This document shows, piece after piece, positions 39,656 to 48,400 of a stretch of 64,000 bases of DNA (its first letter is position 1; the number at the start of each line of letters is the position of its first letter). Made by a program: the position numbers and the translations under genes. The DNA lies in the NCBI RefSeq assembly GCF_007747795.1, contig NZ_CP036275.1, positions 4,208,001-4,272,000 of the forward strand. Reading direction: 5' to 3'. The stretch is from Maioricimonas rarisocia. Lineage in GTDB: Bacteria > Planctomycetota > Planctomycetia > Planctomycetales > Planctomycetaceae. The notes beneath the pieces were generated by a model. That model was not told where the DNA came from. It was given only the letters and a program-made list of their open reading frames with translations, and did not search any database.

Positions 39656-40128
39656 GCAGTGAGGGAAAGCCTACCGGCTGCGTCCGGTGGGCTGGCGTCT
39701 TGGTGGCAAGATCGCCCCCGACTCACAGAGCCGTGGCATTCTGAGGGGCAGGCTGGGACTGGTCCCAGCATTTCGAAAAGCCCCGAGACGCCTCGCCGCG
39801 GCGCGTACGAACAGGCGCCTGCCCCCGGCCGACAAAAGCCGGCCCTACCCTGCTGCCAACGGTGCGTCGCCTGCGGCGAGAGCACCCTACTCACCTACTG
39901 CCGACTGAGGCCGTGACGATTTGAACGTAGGCTGGGACTGGTCCCAGCATTTCGAAAAGCCCCGAGACGCCTCGCCGCGGCGCGTACGAACAGGCACCTG
40001 CCCCCAGCCGGCAATAGCCGGCCCTACCTCGCTTCAAATGGTGCGTCGCTTGCGGCGAGAGCACCCGGCGCGTTTTTCACAGAACGTCACAAACGGCACC
40101 GGCAGAGCCGGTGGCACACGTCCTTCCG
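39656..40128. repeat. Intergenic REP-like block 4 (convergent gap)
   Basis: GCTGGGAC/GTCCCAGC hairpins lie at 39748-39769 (foot GCAG) and 39927-39948 (foot GTAG). Each is followed in reverse orientation by a GGCCGGC/GCCGGCC-type hairpin (39825-39848 imperfect, 40007-40027) and by a GTCGCC/GGCGAC-type hairpin in reverse (39861-39890, 40040-40066). The two sets are copies offset by about 179 bp, and the spacer between them keeps the same text (TTTCGAAAAGCCCCGAGACG). A CACCGGC/GCCGGTG hairpin (minus) is at 40097-40117. No open frame here looks real. Confidence 0.85.
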
Positions 40129-40839
40129 CTAATTCTTCACCGCTCCAAACGCGGCGAAGCAGGTGTGGCGGTGCAGAACGGTCGTTGCCGCAAAGCCGAC
40201 CTTGCGGAGCATGTCGAGCTGGAACGTGAGAGGCCGGGGCGAGTCTTCCTTCTCGATGTAGTCGAAGACGTGATCCCGAAACGCCTCGTCTTCCAGCTCC
40301 GTCAGGTAATTGCCGTACCGCTCGCGCATCAGCTTTTCGACCGCGGGAATCGAACTGCTCACCAGGTCGAATACCCAGATTGATCCGCCGGGCCGTAGAG
40401 CCGTGTGGAACCGGCCGAACACCTGCTCCCATTCGTCCTCGCCCCGCAGGTGATGCAGCACGGCACCGGCCAGGATGACATCGCAGGTCGATTCGCCCAG
40501 CTCTGCGGTGCGGACGTCTCCCTGTTGAGCCTGAACGCTGCCGGTCGTGGCGGCGGAGATCCGTTCGACCGCCCGGTCCAGCATCGGCTGGCTGAGGTCG
40601 ATGAGTGAGACATCGAGCCCCGGCACTCGGGCCAGCAGCTTGAGCGTGAAGTTTCCGGCGCCACAGCCGACGTCCAGCACGGCCCGGGCCTGCGGTGTCA
40701 CACGGCTGGCCGCCTGGGTGATCAGATCGAGTGCGAGGGGCGAATCGATCGCGGTCCGCTGACCGGATTCCAGGTTCGAGAAACGTTCAACCTGCGCGTC
40801 GAAACGCTCGCGGATCTCGTCGTTGGTGGACTTGTTCAT
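40129..40839 (-). CDS. Class I SAM-dependent methyltransferase
   Basis: The 236-residue protein contains the Rossmann-type SAM site VLDVGCGAGNFTLKLL (motif I, about residues 54-69), an acidic second-strand end (DVSLIDLSQPML) and a motif-IV-like CDVILAGAVLHHL. It resembles the UbiE/Methyltransf_25 group, in which the target is usually a small molecule, but the substrate cannot be read. ATG 40839 is the first workable start. Upstream, across 605 bp with repeats, lies the end of a cytochrome gene on the same strand, so it probably has its own promoter. The N-terminus (MNKSTNDEIRERFDAQVERF) lacks a signal peptide, so it is cytoplasmic. Confidence 0.9.
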   Translation of the reverse strand: MNKSTNDEIRERFDAQVERFSNLESGQRTAIDSPLALDLITQAASRVTPQARAVLDVGCGAGNFTLKLLARVPGLDVSLIDLSQPMLDRAVERISAATTGSVQAQQGDVRTAELGESTCDVILAGAVLHHLRGEDEWEQVFGRFHTALRPGGSIWVFDLVSSSIPAVEKLMRERYGNYLTELEDEAFRDHVFDYIEKEDSPRPLTFQLDMLRKVGFAATTVLHRHTCFAAFGAVKN

Positions 40840-41444
40840 CGGCGGAGAAGTAATCGGGGCGGCCCGGAAATCGTCCGCCGGATCAAGGGAACGCCCATCG
40901 GCTGCGTCCGGTGGGCGGGCGTGTCAGTGGAATGATTGTGCCCGCAGATCTCCCAGCCTGGGGCTGTGACGCGTTCCCCTGGCTCGCCTGTCGCTACTGC
41001 AGGGAAAACGTCAACAAGCTGCCGCGTCCATCCGGCACCCCAGCCACCCTGCGCAAAATGGGGCACTCTACACATTTTGCACGCGGACAGACTGCAAATG
41101 GTGCGTCGCCTGCGGCGAAAGCACCCGAATGTGCCACTGCCATGCAATTGCGACAGGTGGGGCAGACATTCCTGTCTGCCCGAGCATCCCCTCCCGCACG
41201 GCACCTGCTTCCTACCGATCGGGATCGTAGAGCGGAAAGTGACCGCTTCCCGGGACGACTCCTCATGTGTGTGTGTGAAGCGCACCGCTCACAGAACCGT
41301 GGCACGCGCGAATATGCCGTGGCACACAGTACAGTTTCAGGCAGGCAGGAATGCCTGCCCCACCGGTCTTCCGGAGTGGATGCCGCACCTTGAGTCTGCA
41401 CGGCTCACAGAGCCGTGGCACGCGACTTACGGCCCTCTATACCA
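40840..41444. repeat. Intergenic REP-like block 5 (same-strand gap)
   Basis: The block contains a GTCGCC/GGCGAA-type hairpin in reverse (41100-41126), a GGCAGACA/TGTCTGCC hairpin with GTGG foot (41157-41180), the related GGCAGGCA/TGCCTGCC hairpin in reverse (41340-41363), and a CACGGCT/AGCCGTG hairpin in reverse (41399-41421), plus a degenerate copy near 41285-41305. The first 240 bp (40840-41080) show no clear element and may hold the promoter of the methyltransferase gene. No open frame looks real. Confidence 0.8.
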
Positions 41445-43235
41445 CTACTGGCCGTCGACGACGGTGAACTCCGCATCGGAGCCGGGCACGCGGAACAGTT
41501 CCAGCTTTAAGCCCGGCTCGGTCCGCTGGCGGGTGTCGATCCGCAGCGTGATCTTGTGGCGACCGGTCGGGAACTCGTGCTTCACTTCGGCGACGCTGCC
41601 GTAGTCCTGATCGTTCACCCACAGGGCGACGCCCTCGGCCGAGTCGACGCGGATGCCGATCGGGCCGGCGGACGTCACGTCCACTTCGCCCTGCACGTAC
41701 AGGATGTCGCTCTTCACCTGGTCAGCCAGTTCGTCGAGCGGAAGCGTGCCGTTGACGAGCGAGTAAGCGGGCTGCCAGTTGGTGGAATACAGGACTTCGT
41801 CTTCGAAGACCGTGATGTTGGCCGACTCGGACTGCAGCGACTCGGGGACCGGGCTGAGCACGCGCCATCGCTGCATGCGGGGCGTCGAGCGAATCGCGTA
41901 CTCCGTCCCCGGCTTGCCGAGCATCGACAGAAACTTGATCACGTCGAGCAGTTCCTGGTGCGTCATGAACTTCACCAGGCCCTTGGGCATCAGCGACTTG
42001 CCTTCGACCTCGTCCTCGATGTCGGCAACGGGAATCGTGCTTGTCTTGCCGTTCGCATCCTTGAGGACCAGCCGCTCGTCCGTCCGGTCGACGACCAGTC
42101 CCTGAAAGACTTCGCCGTCTTCGGTCAGCACGATCTTCGTCGTGTACGCTTCCTTGATCGCCTGATCCGGATCGAGCACGGACGTGACGAGGTAGTCGAC
42201 CGGCGAACTGGCGCCGACGGCACTCAGATCCGGGCCGATCTGGCCCCCTGCCTTGCTGACGGCGTGGCACTTGACGCAGCTGAGATCCGACCGGCGGAAG
42301 ACCCGTTCACCCCGCTCGGCATCCCCCTTTTCGTTGACCTCCTCGACGAGGGCGAACACTTCTTCCTTCGTCGGCGGATCGGGGTTGGCATTCATGCCGG
42401 ACAGGCTGCCGAGGATCTTCACCAGAGCATCGTCGGAGCGACCGACCGAATACATGTGCCGCAGTGCCAGCTTGGCAACGTCGCCGGTCGGGGGCGACTT
42501 CTCGATGGCCGCGGCCAGTGCATCGGCGCCCCCCTTGCGGTCCATCAGGGCGTCAATCACCGGAGCGGGATCGTCCTGCGGCCCGGCACTTTCGAGAACG
42601 TCCGCCGCGAGCTGAGCGGCACGATCGAGATCGATGGACGCCAGTGCCGCGACTCCCCGGGCCCGATTCGCGAACGGCTGATCGTCGGCCACGAGTGCAT
42701 CGATCGTGCTCTTCGCGGCATCGCCTCCCAGTCCGAGCAGTGCGTCGAGTGCCGCCTGCTGCAATTCGGCCGGAGCCTCGGTGTTCAGGCCAAGTGATTT
42801 CAGGGCGGGAGCAGCGTCTTCCACATTCCACAGACCGGCCAGGCGGATGGCGGCCAGCTGCAGTTTCGGATCGGTCTCACCCGCCGGTGAGATCAGCTTC
42901 GTCAGGCCGCTCAGGTCCCCTGCCGGCACGACCTTGCGGGTCTTCGCCGCATCGGCAAGCTGTTCGAGCACCTTGAGCCGCAGGTCTTCGCTCCAGACAT
43001 CCGGCTTCAGGGCCTGCTGGTAGACGAATGCGAGATCGTGTTCGTTCCCGCGGCTGCAGACCAGTTCGAGGATCGGTCCAAGCCGAGTGGCCGGGACGCG
43101 ACCGCTCTTGAGCAGCTTCATGATCGATCCGACCGCACTGGGAGGATCATCCGCCTGCGAGGGGCTGCAGAGCACAAGAGTCAGACAGAACGCCAGAGCG
43201 GCGGCGGCCCGACGAGGTACCAACTGAAACGTCAT
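41445..43235 (-). CDS. Exported c-type cytochrome with haem-binding Pirellula/Verrucomicrobium domain
   Basis: The 596-residue protein has a signal peptide (AAAALAFCLTLVLCSPSQA) and a long helical repeat region that looks HEAT-like (AAIRLAGLWNVEDAAPALKSL). The haem attachment motif is C320-V-K-C323-H324 in SCVKCHAVSKAGGQIGPDL. The block SVLDPDQAIKEAYTTKIVLTEDGEVFQGLVVDRTDERLVLKD matches the TIGR02603-type haem-binding domain of planctomycetes and Verrucomicrobia. A C-terminal beta-rich domain follows (VALWVNDQDYGSVAEVKHEF). In many relatives these domains are fused to a membrane-bound dehydrogenase; here that enzyme is the separate upstream gene, 186 bp away. ATG 43235 directly precedes the signal peptide, so earlier in-frame starts were rejected. 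Confidence 0.92.
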   Translation of the reverse strand: MTFQLVPRRAAAALAFCLTLVLCSPSQADDPPSAVGSIMKLLKSGRVPATRLGPILELVCSRGNEHDLAFVYQQALKPDVWSEDLRLKVLEQLADAAKTRKVVPAGDLSGLTKLISPAGETDPKLQLAAIRLAGLWNVEDAAPALKSLGLNTEAPAELQQAALDALLGLGGDAAKSTIDALVADDQPFANRARGVAALASIDLDRAAQLAADVLESAGPQDDPAPVIDALMDRKGGADALAAAIEKSPPTGDVAKLALRHMYSVGRSDDALVKILGSLSGMNANPDPPTKEEVFALVEEVNEKGDAERGERVFRRSDLSCVKCHAVSKAGGQIGPDLSAVGASSPVDYLVTSVLDPDQAIKEAYTTKIVLTEDGEVFQGLVVDRTDERLVLKDANGKTSTIPVADIEDEVEGKSLMPKGLVKFMTHQELLDVIKFLSMLGKPGTEYAIRSTPRMQRWRVLSPVPESLQSESANITVFEDEVLYSTNWQPAYSLVNGTLPLDELADQVKSDILYVQGEVDVTSAGPIGIRVDSAEGVALWVNDQDYGSVAEVKHEFPTGRHKITLRIDTRQRTEPGLKLELFRVPGSDAEFTVVDGQ

Positions 43236-43421
43236 CGCAGCGTCTCCTGTGTGTGGCAGAGGCCGGCCCGCAAGGTGGGACCGGGACGGTATCTGCCTGA
43301 CCGGGCGACCGACGGGTCGCGGTGGGCGGGGCGTCTGGAGCGACCGGACACCGACCGGCCCGGCGATAGAAACCGGGGCCGGCACGGCATCACGTTATCG
43401 CAATGGGGGCGGAATCAACCG

Positions 43422-46082
43422 TTACTTGCCGGTCGCCTCGATGCGACCTTCCAGCGTCGTCATCGTCTCCTTGAGCGTGTACTTCAGGTAATCGTCCTGA
43501 TCGTACAGCAGCGATTCGACCGCCAGATCGAGTGCTTCCTGCGAGTCGAAGAAGCTCAGGGCCCGCACGGCTTCGAGGCGGACCATCGAATGCTCGTCGT
43601 GGATGGCCATCTGCAACTGGGCGAGCGGCTCTTCGACGCGATCGCGCCAGTAGCCGAGCACGCGGGTCGCGGCGGCACGGGCACGGTAGTCGCTCGCTTC
43701 GAGCAGTCGCTCGAGCAGGGCCTGATCGACCACGTCGTGATGCTGTTTGACCCACAGAGCCTCGAGCAGGTGATGCTCCGACTCGCTGTCGTCCCCTCCG
43801 ATGCCGGCCACCCACTTGTCCAGGGCCGCCATCACCTCTTCGGTGTCACGCTCACGCAGCTCGCGGCGAACACGCGACCGGGTGCGGTCTTCGTAGGCCG
43901 TGAGAAGTTCGACAAGCTCGGGAATGCTGGCGTCGGCAATCTCCGGCGGGTCGACCAGCGGGTTGTTCCTGTACGTGATCCGCCAGATCCGGCCGTGCTT
44001 CTTGTCACGATTCGGATCACGCAGCGAGTGCTGCATGTGGCCGATCAGCGGGTTGAACCAGTCCAGCACGTACAGGGCACCATCCGGTCCGAACTGCAGG
44101 TCGACCGGACGGAAGTTCGGATCGGACGAGCGGAGCAGCGGCTCGACCGGCTCGGCATGATAGCCGGCACCGTCTTCCTTGAAGCGGTACTGCAGCACCC
44201 CCTGGAAACCGATGCAGTTGTTGAGCAGGTAGTCTCCCTGCATTTCTTCGGGGAAGTGACGACTGGAAACGATCTCGTTGCCACACGTCGGACGCCACTG
44301 CTTGACCAGAAACTGCTTCAGCTTCGGGTGCTTGCGGGGATAGTCGACGTCACCGGAGAAAGCGGCACCGAAGTAGTTGGCACCGCCGGATGCGTCCGCG
44401 ACATAGTTCTGTCCCCACCCGTCGAAGATGTGTCCCCACGGGTTCGCGAAGTTGTACGAGACGAAGATGTCGAGCTTTTCGGTCCGCGGCTCGTAGCGAA
44501 AGACGCCGGCATTCTTGACCCGCTCGGGGCCGTAAGGCGTTTCGGTCTGCGAGTGGTGGAAGGTGCCTTCCTGAAAGTAGAGGGCCCCGCCCGGTCCCCA
44601 TTCGAAAGCACTGATCGCGTGGTGCGAGTCGGCCGAATCGAATCCGTGCAGGCGAAGCTGGTAGTCGTCCGCCACATCGTCGCCGTCGGTGTCCCTGATG
44701 AACATCAGGTTCGGCTGCTGGGCCACGTAGGCACCGCCGTCCCCCAGTTCGATGCCGGTCGGAATATGCAGGCCGCGGGCGAAGATCGTTTCCCTGTCGG
44801 CCTGCCCGTCACCGTTGGTGTCGTCGAGAATCAGCACCTTGTCGTCGACCGGTTCGCCGGGCAGGTACATGGGGTACGAGCCCATGGTGGTGACCCACAT
44901 CCGCCCTTCGGAATCAAAGGTGAACGAGACCGGGTTTTCGAGGTTGGGGAACTCGACTTCCGAGGCCCACAGGCTGATCTCGAAGCCTTCGGGGAGCGAG
45001 AACGTGGTGAGGGCTTCGTCGGTTGGCGTGATGTAGACTTCGTTCTTGAAGTTCGTCTGCACTTCGACGAGGTCGCCGGTGTTGGAGTCGTCGATCTCGG
45101 CGGGAACCGTTTCGCCGCGGGCGACCGCCCAGATGCGACGGTCCCGATTTTCGACCATCTTGCGGAGCTTGGCGAACTCAGCCGGGAAATTGACGACGCC
45201 GAACGGCTTTTTGCGACCGCCGTAGATGTAGAAGCCGTTCACCGCCCGGTAGTCGTAATAGTGCTGCAGGTTCTTCTCTTTGACCTCGGCCAGCAGCGCG
45301 TCCATGTCGGCCGGTGTGCTCTGCGGACGCGGGCCGAACAGCGCCTCGTCGAGGATCGGGGCCAGCTGGCGGTATCCTTCATCGTTCAGATGGGCACCGT
45401 TGATCGTCAGCGGCTGCGAGCTGGCGGCAAACAGCTTCTCTGTCGGCGTGTACAGGTCGACGAAGGGAATGCCGAGATCGCCGGCGATCCGCTGCATCGC
45501 GGCGGTGTACTTCTCGATGTTGGCGTTGTTCCAGGTTCCGGCGAGAATGTTCCGCTCGGTCAGATCTTCGTTGGCGATGGGCGAGATCAGGGCGATGCGG
45601 GGTGTCTTCGTCGCTTCGCCTTCGCCGGTCTGCGGCCGGGCATCCTGCGAGCCGCGATCGGTGGTCGACGTCGGATACTGTAGTTTCTTCAGCCCCTGCA
45701 GCAGTTCGGTCAGCTGCCGTTCGAACTCCGGCAGTCCGGTCGGTCCGGCGAACGACTCGTTGTAGCCAAAGAACGCCAGAATCACGTCCGGCTGGTGGTC
45801 GAGCAGCGTGTGGCCGTGGTCCTGAAAGTCTTTCGAACGGGGCCGCAAAGCGACTTCGTCCGCCGACCAGCCGAGATTGCGAACGGTGAGATTGTGCTCA
45901 GGAAAGCGGCTGTGCAGCAGCGTTTCCCAGTGGGGAAAATACTGCATCCGTTCAGCGAGTGTGTTGCCGATCAGAACGACCTTGTCGTTCTGCCGGACTT
46001 CCAGCCGGGGCTCTGCTGCCGCGGCCGTGGCTCCCCACAGGCCGATCACAAGTCCCACAAACAGCGCGAAGCGAGCGTTCAT
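43422..46082 (-). CDS. SGNH-like domain plus membrane-bound dehydrogenase domain plus HEAT repeats
   Basis: The 886-residue protein has a signal peptide (LFVGLVIGLWGATAAAA). Residues about 25-240 form an SGNH/GDSL hydrolase-like domain: VVLIGNTLAERM replaces the GDS block, FFGYNES is in the GxND position, and NGAHLNDEGY is in the final His block, so activity is uncertain. From about 310 to 700 lies the beta-propeller type 'membrane-bound dehydrogenase' domain of Pirellula and Verrucomicrobium (GFEISLWASEVEFPNLENP, GRMWVTTMGSYP, GALYVLDWFNPLIGHMQHSLRDPNRDK). HEAT-like repeats follow. ATG 46082 is chosen because it precedes the signal peptide. It is probably transcribed with the cytochrome gene (41445-43235), which could take electrons from it. 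Confidence 0.9.
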   Translation of the reverse strand: MNARFALFVGLVIGLWGATAAAAEPRLEVRQNDKVVLIGNTLAERMQYFPHWETLLHSRFPEHNLTVRNLGWSADEVALRPRSKDFQDHGHTLLDHQPDVILAFFGYNESFAGPTGLPEFERQLTELLQGLKKLQYPTSTTDRGSQDARPQTGEGEATKTPRIALISPIANEDLTERNILAGTWNNANIEKYTAAMQRIAGDLGIPFVDLYTPTEKLFAASSQPLTINGAHLNDEGYRQLAPILDEALFGPRPQSTPADMDALLAEVKEKNLQHYYDYRAVNGFYIYGGRKKPFGVVNFPAEFAKLRKMVENRDRRIWAVARGETVPAEIDDSNTGDLVEVQTNFKNEVYITPTDEALTTFSLPEGFEISLWASEVEFPNLENPVSFTFDSEGRMWVTTMGSYPMYLPGEPVDDKVLILDDTNGDGQADRETIFARGLHIPTGIELGDGGAYVAQQPNLMFIRDTDGDDVADDYQLRLHGFDSADSHHAISAFEWGPGGALYFQEGTFHHSQTETPYGPERVKNAGVFRYEPRTEKLDIFVSYNFANPWGHIFDGWGQNYVADASGGANYFGAAFSGDVDYPRKHPKLKQFLVKQWRPTCGNEIVSSRHFPEEMQGDYLLNNCIGFQGVLQYRFKEDGAGYHAEPVEPLLRSSDPNFRPVDLQFGPDGALYVLDWFNPLIGHMQHSLRDPNRDKKHGRIWRITYRNNPLVDPPEIADASIPELVELLTAYEDRTRSRVRRELRERDTEEVMAALDKWVAGIGGDDSESEHHLLEALWVKQHHDVVDQALLERLLEASDYRARAAATRVLGYWRDRVEEPLAQLQMAIHDEHSMVRLEAVRALSFFDSQEALDLAVESLLYDQDDYLKYTLKETMTTLEGRIEATGK

Positions 46083-46230
46083 AGAGCAGTATCTCTGGAT
46101 ATTTCGAGGATGTCGCGGACGTCCGGGAGCCGCTCCGGACTGTCTCAGGCGGGGCATTGTACGGCATTGCCGCGACGGCGAGGCGCATTCTGCACGCAGC
46201 TCGGGCCCGAACCTGCATTGTGGCATCAGC

Positions 46231-46257
46231 GGTTACCACTGTAAACGGAATGGTTAC
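46231..46257. promoter_or_regulatory. Possible operator: two GGTTAC direct repeats 21 bp apart
   Basis: GGTTAC occurs at 46231-46236 and 46252-46257. The 21-bp spacing equals two helix turns, so both would face the same side of the DNA. It lies in the 312-bp divergent gap (46083-46394) between the dehydrogenase gene and rodA, which otherwise shows no repeat element and no clear promoter. This is a weak inference from spacing only. Confidence 0.3.
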
Positions 46258-46394
46258 ATACGGAATTTGTGGCACAGCCAAACCGGTCGTCACGGAGCCG
46301 CCGGATCCGTCTTCTGTCCGAGGGCGAAATCCGCTACTTGTGTGCGCCGATTGACGGTCCGCCGGGGCCGCCTCGTCGCTTCCACCGGGGAATC

Positions 46395-47531
46395 GTGGTG
46401 CACTCAGCCCGCTACATCCAGCGCATCCCGTGGTCCGTACCGCTGTGCGCGGTGGTGCTGGTGCTGGTCGGTATCGGGGCGATCTCCCGGGCCGACGCCC
46501 TCGCGGGAGGTGGCGTTCGGGCCGAGCGCCAGGCAGTCTGGCTGCTGCTGGCGATCCCGGCCACGATTGCAGCGGCGGCGATTCCGCATCGCCTGCTGAG
46601 GGGCTGGAGCTACCCGCTGTTCGGACTCAGCCTCCTGCTGCTTGTCGCCGTCTACTTTTTCCCCGCACGCAACGGGGCCCACCGCTGGATCCCCCTCGGT
46701 CTGCTCGATTTTCAGCCGTCGGAACTGGCCAAACTCGCCTACATTCTGGCGCTGAGCCATTACCTGATGTTCCGGCGGAACTACAGGCGGCTGCCGGGAC
46801 TGATCGTTCCGTTCGCCATCACGGGGCTCCCGGTCGTGCTCATCCTGAGGGAGCCCGACCTGGGGACGTCGATGCTCTTCTTCCCCGTGCTGTTTTCGAT
46901 GCTGTTTGCTGCCGGTGCGCGCCCCAGACACCTGTGCGCGATCCTGTTGCTGGGCGCGGTCTCTCTGCCGGCATTGTGGATGGTCATGAGTGCCGAGCAG
47001 AAGTCGCGGATCACCACACTGTTCATGCAGGAGGATGGCGGCGGCGCTCCCCGCGGGGATGGCTATCACCTGTATCAGTCCAAGCAGGTGCTGGCCCTCG
47101 GCGGACGCTGGGGGAGTGCCTGGGAGGGGGCGACCGTCGAGGATCCGCTCGCCTATCACCTGCCCGCGGCTGCGACCGATTTCGTGTTCTGCATGGTGGG
47201 GGAACGGTGGGGGCTGGCCGGCGCGCTCGCGGTCCTCACCATCTACCTGGTAATGTTCGGATGCGGGCTGCGGATTGCTGACCAGACGGATGAGCCGTTC
47301 GCCCGACTGGTGGCGGTCGGGATCGTCGCCCTGCTGGCGGCACAGGTTGTCATCAACACCGGAATGACCGTCGGCCTGGCGCCGATCACGGGACTCACAC
47401 TGCCGTTGATGAGCTACGGCGGTTCGAGCCTGCTGATGACCTGCATTCAGCTCGGACTGCTGGTGAACATCGGCCTGCGACCGGGATACGAGATCCCCGG
47501 GGAACCGTTCCGGTTCGGTGAGGGGGAGTAG
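46395..47531 (+). CDS. rodA: Rod shape-determining glycosyltransferase RodA (SEDS family)
   Basis: The 378-residue product is a SEDS protein with about ten membrane segments (VPLCAVVLVLVGIGAIS, AVWLLLAIPATIAAAAIP, YPLFGLSLLLLVAVYFF and so on). Family motifs are RWIPLGLLDFQPSELAKLAYI, REPDLGTSMLFFPVLF, LPAAATDFVFCMVGERWGLAGA and GLTLPLMSYGGSSLLMTC, with the conserved Asp in 'EPDLGTS' used for peptidoglycan polymerisation. Planctomycetes often lack many division genes, and retention of a SEDS protein is consistent with a residual peptidoglycan wall. The start is set at GTG 46395 (or 46398), because GGGGAATC lies before it and the length then fits RodA (E. coli 370); a longer frame from 46269 is open. 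No PBP2 gene is adjacent. Confidence 0.9.
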   Translation: MVHSARYIQRIPWSVPLCAVVLVLVGIGAISRADALAGGGVRAERQAVWLLLAIPATIAAAAIPHRLLRGWSYPLFGLSLLLLVAVYFFPARNGAHRWIPLGLLDFQPSELAKLAYILALSHYLMFRRNYRRLPGLIVPFAITGLPVVLILREPDLGTSMLFFPVLFSMLFAAGARPRHLCAILLLGAVSLPALWMVMSAEQKSRITTLFMQEDGGGAPRGDGYHLYQSKQVLALGGRWGSAWEGATVEDPLAYHLPAAATDFVFCMVGERWGLAGALAVLTIYLVMFGCGLRIADQTDEPFARLVAVGIVALLAAQVVINTGMTVGLAPITGLTLPLMSYGGSSLLMTCIQLGLLVNIGLRPGYEIPGEPFRFGEGE

Positions 47532-48400
47532 CGGCGAGCTGCCAGCTTCGGCCCGCCCGAATTCAGGGTGCCACGGCTCTGCGAGCCGTGCGTTTCTCCC
47601 ATCGGCACATCAGCCGTCGCTTGCCGGCAGGCAGGAATGCCTGCCCCACCGGTCTTCTCCGGGAGCAACCTCTCGACATCGTCTGGCACTGGCATGCCGG
47701 CTGCCACGGTAGGCTGGGACTGGTCCCAGCACCATGCTGTCAGGACAGCCTGCACCGGATGCGCCTGGGACATTGCCGGTCCACTGCCTGCAGCACCGGT
47801 TGAAAGCGCTCAGCCGTTATCCGTTGTCGACGGCCGGCAATAGCCGGCCCTACGGAGTTGGCCAAGCCGGTGGCACACAGATTCCAGTGGGTGGCGCAGT
47901 CGCCCGCAGCGTGCCGGCAGGCAGGAATGCCTGCCCCACCGGTCTTCTCCGGGAGCAACCTCTCGACATCGTCTGGCACTGGCATGACGGCTGCCACGGT
48001 AGGCTGGGACTGGTCCCAGCACCATGCTGTCAGGACAGCCTGCACCGGACGCGCCCGGGACATTGCCGGTCCACTGCCTGCAGCACCGGTTGAAAGCGCT
48101 CAGCCGTTATCCGTTGTCGACGGCGGGCAATAGCCGGCCCTACGGAGTTGGCCAAGCCGGTGGCACACAGATTCCCGTGGATGGCCCAGACACACGACGT
48201 GTCTGGGTGGCGCAGCCACAGGAAGCGGCTCATCACGCGGCCCGAGCAGGGGGAATGACGGCGAGCTGCCAGCTTCGCCCCGCCCGAATTCAGGGTGCCA
48301 CGGCTCTGCGAGCCGTGCGTTTCTCCCATCGGCACATCAGCCGCAGCGTGCCGGCAGGCAGGAATGCCTGCTCCTCCGGGGATCCGCGATCCCGGGCTGT
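47532..48400. repeat. Intergenic REP-like block 6 (convergent gap)
   Basis: CACGGCT/AGCCGTG hairpins with GTGC foot (47568-47590, 48295-48317) are each followed after exactly 35 nt by a GGCAGGCA/TGCCTGCC hairpin in reverse (47626-47649, 48353-48374). GCTGGGAC/GTCCCAGC hairpins with GTAG foot (47709-47730, 47999-48020) are each followed after 101 nt by a GGCCGGC/GCCGGCC or GGCGGGC-type hairpin in reverse (47832-47853, 48122-48143). The stretch 47626-47880 is repeated at 47916-48170 (offset 290). A CCCAGACAC/GTGTCTGGG hairpin is at 48185-48207. No coding sequence is convincing. Confidence 0.88.

Noticed and set aside
43038-45683. A long plus-strand open frame (881 codons) opposite the dehydrogenase gene
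   Set aside because: It is a high-GC shadow. The minus-strand protein has clear domains, while this one has no motif and biased composition.
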